Assembly (NCBI GenBank): GCA_022432975.1
Contig: CM039509.1
Location: 23,529,432 to 23,593,431, forward strand
Direction of reading: 5' to 3'
Length of the DNA stretch: 64,000 bases
Origin: Begonia masoniana
Lineage: Eukaryota; Streptophyta; Magnoliopsida; Cucurbitales; Begoniaceae
The position numbers were made by a program, and so were the translations under genes. A model generated the notes under the pieces. That model did not search any database. It saw nothing but the letters and a program-made list of their open reading frames with translations, and had not been told where the DNA came from. Positions 57,588-64,000 of this stretch are shown piece after piece (positions within the stretch are counted from its first letter, which is position 1; the number at the start of each line of letters is the position of its first letter).

Positions 57588-59815
57588 AGATACTCTAGCT
57601 AATCAGAAAATGGTTAAAGTTATATGAAAAGTAATATGCAAGTGATACTCAGGTTACTGACATTGGTCATTCTCTAGGAAATAAGTGCCGTCCTAGAGTC
57701 CTAGCAAATAAAGGACAATTGTCAGCTCGTGAAAAGACTATGATCGACACACTCTAAGGGGGAGACTTGGAGAAGTTAAGAATAATTGACGAGTTGGGGA
57801 CACGTCAGACGATTAGTGTTACTTGATTAGATTATGAAGCAAAGATATAGAAGTTAAGTTGTGAATCTATAGTTAGTACAATTTAAGTTATGAGCCACAA
57901 ACATGAGGCCACCTCCAGGATGAAGGTAGAAGCATTAGTGTTTGAGGAACTAGGAAGGTTATCATTAAAGAAGAGGTGTTTCAAATTATTGGAATAAAGG
58001 CGTAAACTTACCTACAACAAGTTCGCAAACAAGAAGATGGTTGGAAGAATATTTACGTGCGAGTCAAATAGACAAGTATAATATTCGAACCCGACTAGGG
58101 GAATCTTATGTAGGGTGGTACTTAAGTTACAAGAATTAGACGTTGACTAGGAGATACGTGCCACCTTAGAAGGTTAGTCGATAAACGGGAGATTTGTTTC
58201 TCTCTTTGATGTGTGAGGTTTACGACCAACGCGATAAGGGAGAAAACTTAATTAAGCTAAGGGCGGTCTGTGAGTATTAGACGCGTCAAGTCATGTGTGC
58301 ATGTTATTCGGCAGAGTGAGTACCAATTAGGAAAAGTAACGAGTAGTTGATTTCTAACTTTTGATCTAGAAAGGTAAGAGATGAATAGTAAGTCTAAGGT
58401 TGACACAGTTCAAGTTAAACACCGTAACCTGTGACTTACCTCCAAGATGTAAGTAGGAACTTTAGTGTTTAAAGGACCCGAGTGGTAGATCGTAATGAAG
58501 TGTCATTTCCAGATTTTGAGGAAAAGAATTGACTGGAGAGTTTAAGTGATGACTAATTAAGTGGAACTCGAAGTGCATATGAGTAATCGAACGATAGAGC
58601 GTGAAGCTGGAAAAGTTTAGAACTTTGAGGATGTAGGTCTACTTACAACAAGTTTGCTAACAAGAAAATTGTTAGGCAAGTTATTGTAAAGAAGACAAGT
58701 AGAAAGATTTAGAACCTGACTAGAAGGAATGAAAGAGAGTAGGCTAGTTAGTGAGCTTTAAAGAGAAAGTGGTAAGGATTGAGAACTCAGGGAGGTTTGG
58801 ATTAGGAATGTGAACTTAACTATAACAAGTTTACAAACGAGAAGGCTGTGAGATGAACAGTTGTAAGGAAGTTGAGAAAAGTGTTCAGAACTCAATTAGG
58901 AAGAATAGAAGAAAGTATTATAGGAAGGAATCCTGTGAGAGAGTAGGCATAGTTATAAGTATCGAGATCTTAGGGGTGATTGGGAGCAATGATATATGGG
59001 CTTGAGAACAAGTGAAAGAAACATGGTAAGTTAAAAAGAGTGAAGTTTGGGAGATTAATTGATGATTGACTAAGTGAAGTCAATGGGTGTATGAGTGATT
59101 GAACGATAAAGTGTATAGTTAGAAAGATTTAGAACCTTAGGGATGTGTAGAAATTGTCAGTACCGATAGGTGGCTAGGGCCATGGTGTAATTGGGGGTGG
59201 TATTGCAACCATAATTACAAGGGTAACGTTGGAATGAGTAAAGTTGAGAAAAATTTTAAAGAACTAAATGAACTTAGTTTGAGGAAAGATGAGAGTTGTA
59301 TGGAAATGCGATAAAAGAGTGAGGATATTAAAAGAGTGAGGACTTTAGCTCTCGGTTAGGCTCGTTTAGACTTGTAGATATTTTGATGATGTATAGTGAT
59401 GGGAGCTTAGTCGAGAAGCCTACAACGGTCGATGGGTTGCCTAAAAATGTAGGTGATTAGGGAATCTTATGGGTGATATAATTATGAAGGATCGTTACTT
59501 GATGGAATGTAGAAATTTGAGTTGGTATACGTTTCGATTATGGATTGAGCCAACGAAATTACTGAGAAGTTTAGGTAAATCGAGTGGAAAATTAAGGATA
59601 TAATTGTGCTGAATACTTGAGTATGGACGTACACAGTCCAATCGAAAGTAGAGAATATGAGGTTAGGGCTAAGGTTGGAGAATATAGTAGGGTTTTGGTT
59701 TAGAACCACGAAGAAGAACCGTAAGTGCAGACGATTAACTGAAGTAAAATGCCGCAAGATAAGAGACGTTAATGTCAAGAACTATAAGCTGTGGCAAATT
59801 TTGAGGACAAAATTC
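56692..59815 (+). other. non-coding internal region of E
   Basis: No ORF over 100 codons and no recognisable gag-pol motif. Diverged modules recur: the phrase ACAACAAGTTTGCAAACAAG or variants near 58015, 58637 and 58815, and GGGGGAGACTTGGAGAAGTTA-like phrases near 57440 and 57760. A 42-A run lies at 57543-57584. Its origin is not recognised. Confidence 0.75.
57543..57584 (+). repeat. poly(A) run of 42
   Basis: Forty-two uninterrupted A bases inside E; may be a slippage tract or the tail of an unrecognised insertion. Length is sensitive to sequencing error. Confidence 0.95.
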
Positions 59816-59819
59816 TAAA

Positions 59820-59833
59820 TAAGGAGGGTAGAA
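59820..59833 (+). promoter_or_regulatory. polypurine tract of E
   Basis: TAAGGAGGGTAGAA directly before the 3' LTR, after a TTGAGGACAAAATTC phrase like that before the G1 3' LTR. Confidence 0.88.
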
Positions 59834-62554
59834 TGTAATATCCGACTCGTACGGATTTTTGAGGATATTATTATTTTAATATAGGATGGCATTTTTGTAA
59901 ATATGTCAAATCAGGTCCGTTTTACGAAAAGAAAGCGTCAAGACGATCCTAACAATTAATAGGAATTTTAAAGAAATTTAAGGAATTTGCGGGATAATAT
60001 CGATATATTCCGAGTAAATACGCTTTTCGTAATATAAAGGACGTTTTAGTAAAAATAGTAAACGAGGTCCGATTTGTGAACGGACAGTTTTAATAGAACC
60101 CAGATAATAAGTTGGATTTATTGGTGAAATAAGAAATTCGAAACGGTTGAAAACATGAGAGGTAGTGACGTTCAATAAATAAATAAACTAATTAAAACAA
60201 ATAATGAAATAAATAAAATTAAAATTAAAATCTTAATTTTAATTAAAAAAAAACAGAATGGCTCGAAGCCATTCTGTTCTTCACCGCGACCCGAGCTCCC
60301 GACGACAGCCCGACGACAGAGACGAGCGACGCCCCTCCGACAGCCAACGCCGGCGATTTCTCGTCGTTCTCAGGCAGACGACAGCGACGTGCGATCTCCG
60401 GCCCGTCTCGCGCACGAACCGAACCGGTAATTGATTCTTCGCCCTGTTTTTGGTTCTTTTGGAGGCCGAGGGTGTCGAGCTCGATTGAGCTCCGATCACC
60501 GGCCATTTTTGGCTAGCCTCGGCGTTAAATGACCGGGCTTAGGCCGGCGAAGGTCGCCTGGCCGTATTGTGCTCAATTTGAGCGAAAATCTGAGAGTCCC
60601 GAATTGGGGGATTTCGGTTTTCGGTGTGTTGCCTCGTGATTTCGGTTTGTCTAGGCTAATTGAGGCTAATTATGGTTGATTGGTGAGGAAATTGATGAGA
60701 ATTGATGAAAAACCGAAAATGGTGAAATTCCCAGTTTAGGGCAGATTCGGGTTTTGCTGCAATTGACCTAGCTACGGTCGATTGTTTTAAAATTCCTTTT
60801 GGCAGACTAAATAGGTTATTAGAGGAGCGCGTGGCCGCTGGAATCGTTTGATTCCGATAACCGACGCGAAAGTTACGCGCGTTCGAAGTTTCGGGTCGGT
60901 TTTTACCGAACCCAAATTAGGGTCCGAAATTGATAGGTTTATAGTAATTAACGATATAAAGGACGTATTGAACGTTATTGGACGACGTTAGAGTGAATTG
61001 CGAGAAATGTTAAATTTGAGAATTTTTGGGTTTTTAGGAAAACTCGTTAATTGTGATTTTAAACTATCGAGCGTTAATCGTTGTTTAAATACTTCGATTA
61101 GTTAGGTTAATATTTTAGGAAAATTCCTTAGTTAAGGTTTTGTTGAATTCGAACGATTAGGAGTTTAAACACGTGATATTGATAATTGTTGTGGTTTTGC
61201 CTCAGACAAATAACGCTCGTGGACGGAGCTTAAGCTGCAACGGACGCGAGGTAAGTTTTCGTGACTTACTTTGACCAATCGGTCTACACCATACTTCGAT
61301 GTCGTATCGAGGATCCCTGAAGAGTTGTTTGTTTAATCTGCTTTTGGTTGGGTCGTTAGGTTTAATTGTTTATAGGTTAGTTTATTTCGGTCTTGATGGT
61401 ATACATATGTTTGTTTATTGTAGGGTTACATTATGCTTATAACTGTTCATGCATCACGTGTTTCAAAATGGCATGAAAATGGATTTCTGCACGAGTTTTC
61501 AAATGAAATGAATAATGAACGAAAATACGTAATCTGTATCTGGTCACGCGGGATGGGGCTCAGGCATGGCTGTAGGGTTTGTGAGCATGTACCCCCCTCC
61601 TCTAAATCGAAAGTGGTAGTCCGACCGCGGGATGTATCCTTTCCATTTAGAGGGCTGATATCTCGGTGGCAATCTGTATGAAATGACCTGATATGTCTGA
61701 TATGCATGTTTTCTGAACTTCATATGCACTGCACGCATGCATCTGCATTTACGTAGCTTACTGAGATTTCAATATCTCATATGTGTCTGTATGGTGTAGG
61801 TGATCTTGGCTTAGGTGAGGACGAGACCCCTCCACCTGGAGAGTGACGCAGTTGACGGAGAATGGCTGCGGTGGTGTGCTGGCGCAGTCGACGCTTACCG
61901 ACCCGTGGGGAAGTATGTATAGGTTTTGAGGGTTTTTGGAGTGTTTTGGGCTGATGATGAATTGTATAGAAATTATAGGATGCTTGGATCTGGTTAGGTG
62001 TTAGATTCGTATTTGATGTTTTAAACGTTTTCATTGGAACCTGTTTATAAACTGTTTTTGTAAAGTTTTATGGGATTGTTTGATGATAGTTGATAGGTTG
62101 GTATTTTGATAGATTGATGTGCAGAGGATTAGGCAAACTATTTATAAAGCGTTTTTGTTAATTCAGTTATTTGAATGTTATGAACTGCTTGGTGATTTTG
62201 TAAACAGAAGGATATGTTACACTTTTAAACGGAACCATGCAGTTCGTTTTCATGAAAATGTACTTCATTTTAATCGTGTTTAGAGTCGGTTTTAGACAGA
62301 GTTACGAGAACGTATGAATGTTTGGAAAGTTTATGTAAAATGTATAATTGAAATGGAGATAGAAATGATATTGTGAAAAAGTGATAAGTTGATAAATTGA
62401 GGAATGATAGAAGGTTGAGTGGTTTTATGTAAACTGTTTTTGAATGATAAATGAATTTTTCTTTAAAGGTTTTCGAGGATGTTTTTAATTGATTTAGAGG
62501 CTTAAAAAGAAAAATTTCGTACGGGAAATTAGGAATAGTTTAAGGGTCGTTACA
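59834..62554 (+). repeat. 3' LTR of E (2721 bp)
   Basis: Uninterrupted TGTAATATCCGAC to GGGTCGTTACA. It gives the empty site of the Cassandra-like insertion (ACGCTTACCGACC near 61891). Confidence 0.95.
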
Positions 62555-62559
62555 AAAAT

Positions 62560-62623
62560 AGTCCACGTTTTAAAATGTCTCGAGTGAGGCTCTTCGACTC
62601 CGATCGGGTCGGGAGTAGTCACA
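62560..62623 (+). other. 3' end of LTR P
   Basis: Ends CGATCGGGTCGGGAGTAGTCACA-type, the family B end with one variant base, then TGTTA. Confidence 0.85.
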
Positions 62624-63350
62624 TGTTAAGTATTTGATCCATTTTTAAGGAAAAATTTGTGAAAAATGAAAGAAATAAAATATAAGAAAATATAAGAGTA
62701 ATTAAAGAAACTAAAAATCTTTAATAGATCAAGTATGCTATAATAGTTAATAAAATAAGTAAACAAAAAACTCTTCCATAAAAACCAAAAATTATAATAA
62801 AAAAAAAACGTGATGAATTAAAATAAAATAATATATTTTATGAACATATTTTATAATATTTTTTTAATTACTTAATAATAGATAAATAAATATATAATAA
62901 AAAATTATTAAAAAGAAAAAAAAATCATTAAATATGAAGATATCTTATTATAATATTTCTTAAATTACTAAAGAGATAAATATTTAATAAATTTTTTTTG
63001 AAAAAAATAATAAATAATCATGACAAAATATATTAATATATTATATTTAAAGATCAAACAGATAAATGAAAAAATGATAAATAAACTAAACATATGACAT
63101 ATGTCATTCGAATAAATTGCAAGTAATTCACGTATCATTGTAACAATGAAAAATATGCTAAAAAAGTAAGGAAAGTAACACGTGTCATTGTAGCAGTAGA
63201 TGAATATGACACGTATCATTAAAGATACAAAAATTTTTAATAACGCAAGTTGTAAAATAGGCCAAGCACAATGCGAATATGAACTCTGATGACATGTAGA
63301 TGAATACAACACATATCATTAAGGCTATAAAATGTTTTGGTAACGCAAGT
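62624..63350. other. AT-rich flank right of P, with a 100-bp duplication
   Basis: No gene. Two copies 100 bp apart (63196-63253 and 63296-63353) share GTAGATGAATA, then CA(C/T)(G/A)TATCATTAA and TAACGCAAGTT. The phrase ACACGTATCATT or variants occurs five times between 63115 and 63330. Confidence 0.7.
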
Positions 63351-63524
63351 TATGACAGCCCTCGACCCGATACCTATTGGGGTCTGAGGAGCCAAGCCAT
63401 CACCCTGGACATTTTACAGAAAACAGGACTTATTTTTTTTTATAACAGACTGGACTTTTAAAACGAACCCTTGAAACTTTACAGAGAGAGAGAACATTCT
63501 CTGGATTGAGGGTTGGAAAGACAC
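63351..63524 (-). mobile_element. 3' end of a minus-strand family B LTR
   Basis: It starts TATGACAGCCCTCGACC, the family end TGTGACAGCC with a changed second base, and continues to 63524, where a D-family LTR interrupts it. Confidence 0.8.
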
Positions 63525-64000
63525 TGTAACATCCCTAAAACTGTACCCATTTTTCCATACATATTTTTTTTTTATCCTTATACTTAACTAAACTCTAAGC
63601 GGAATTTAAATCGGAATTGAAATCGTTAGCGTTGTTTGTAAACCGTTTAAAACCAACTTAAAACAATTAAGATAAAACTATTTAAAACAATTAAAACTAT
63701 TAAATAAAACTATAATTTTAAAACAATTTACAAGTAAAACAAAAGGGAGGGCAGAATTGACATTCTGCCGAAAAAGGAAGCAGCGACCGATCGTTGCATC
63801 AGCGATCGGTTTCAGCGATCGATCGCTGCACATTGCAGCGATCAGTCGCTGTATTGAGACCAGGAGGGGCGATCAGTCGCCCCTCATCTCGGCGCTCGGT
63901 CGCCAACCAAGAAGAAGGGAGGGGCGATCATCGCCCCCTCACACTGGCGCCCCGTCGCCTTTCATTTTACAATACAATTTGCTCTCTGGAATTCCAGAGA
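63525..64000 (-). mobile_element. D-family LTR, minus, cut by the window end
   Basis: TGTAACATCCCTAAAACTG matches the reversed end of the D LTR at 26886. A GCAGCGATC-type cluster (63770-63960) and the CTCTGGAATTCCAGAG hairpin at the window edge also match D. The left duplication would be GACAC (63520-63524). Confidence 0.85.

Larger units (their letters stand above)
47732..62554 (+). mobile_element. element E: young LTR element with no long ORF (TSD AAAAT)
   Basis: 5' LTR 47732-56540 (2.7 kb plus the 6.08-kb Cassandra-like insertion), primer-binding site, 3.3-kb internal region, polypurine tract and 3' LTR 59834-62554. AAAAT flanks it (47727-47731, 62555-62559). The LTRs differ at only some 20-30 places by eye, about 1 percent, so insertion was recent. 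With no gag-pol it is a large non-autonomous element in the style called LARD. Confidence 0.92.
14048..62623 (+). mobile_element. family B LTR P, split over 48.6 kb by nested insertions (TSD TGTTA)
   Basis: The LTR begins TGTAACACCCGAC at 14048 and ends AGTCACA at 62617-62623. TGTTA precedes it (14043-14047) and follows it (62624-62628). Its own pieces are 14048-14499, 26996-27376, 29891-30598, 33381-33473, 35933-36007, 38979-39275, 47494-47731 and 62560-62623, about 2.3 kb in all, which is close to the length of other family B LTRs. The order of the pieces follows a complete copy. A small part between 39275 and 47494 seems to have been deleted. Confidence 0.85.

Noticed and set aside
62968..63312. 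114-codon minus ORF rich in Phe/Ile/Tyr
   Set aside because: AT-rich DNA without domain or good composition; likely chance.
1..64000. tRNA genes, microRNA precursors or other host RNA genes
   Set aside because: None was recognised by eye; the tRNA-like phrases seen are primer-binding sites. A tRNAscan-type search would settle this.

Overview
This window is plant nuclear DNA, almost entirely nested LTR retrotransposons. The plant assignment rests on three things: Ty3/Gypsy chromovirus-type gag-pol remnants, primer-binding sites complementary to the initiator methionine tRNA, and a Cassandra-like miniature retrotransposon carrying a 5S rRNA domain. A flowering plant is likely, but the species cannot be read from the sequence. 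No intact host gene is visible. The only host-like coding trace is a broken F-box-associated-domain fragment (12379-12751, minus).

Left part (1-12322). Positions 1-7348 are a Ty3/Gypsy element (called G1) whose 5' LTR lies outside the window. Its gag-pol is nearly complete but broken by two stops and one frameshift, and it ends in a 2.76-kb 3' LTR with internal tandem repeats. G1 sits in a minus-strand LTR of a second family (family B). That LTR also carries a plus-strand solo LTR (7658-10677, target duplication ATAAA) and itself lies in another minus-strand family B LTR. A 160-bp LTR tail (12163-12322) follows.

Middle and right (12323-63350). AT-rich low-copy DNA (12323-14047 and 62624-63350) was the target of one family B LTR (called P). 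The ends of P are now 48.6 kb apart, at 14048 and 62623, and are still flanked by the duplication TGTTA. Inside P lie: a gag-only minus-strand element (14500-26990), itself hit by three solo LTRs; solo LTRs at 27377, 30599, 33474 (a different family, F) and 36008; a truncated plus LTR (Q, 39276) fused to a 3'-truncated minus gag-pol element (M2, to 47493); and a young element with no long ORF (E, 47732-62554, duplication AAAAT). The 5' LTR of E contains a 6.08-kb Cassandra-like array (49798-55879, duplication CTTAC). The array is palindromic: four units in minus orientation face about eleven in plus orientation, and both outer ends are the same LTR end. A minus-strand family B LTR tail and a minus-strand D-family LTR close the window.

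No gene pathway operates here; the coherence lies in the elements themselves. All four LTR families (B, D/E, F, G1) share one internal layout: a pyrimidine-rich tract, a donor-like GT, a 45-57-nt segment bounded by AG and GTAAGT, then about 530-870 nt closing at TGTAG. Four different internal regions also share a 59-64-nt candidate leader intron before gag. Family B LTRs carry tandem arrays of TGACGTCA, the bZIP-type palindrome. All readings were made by eye. Element ends supported by target-site duplications are firm; the functional proposals are inference.
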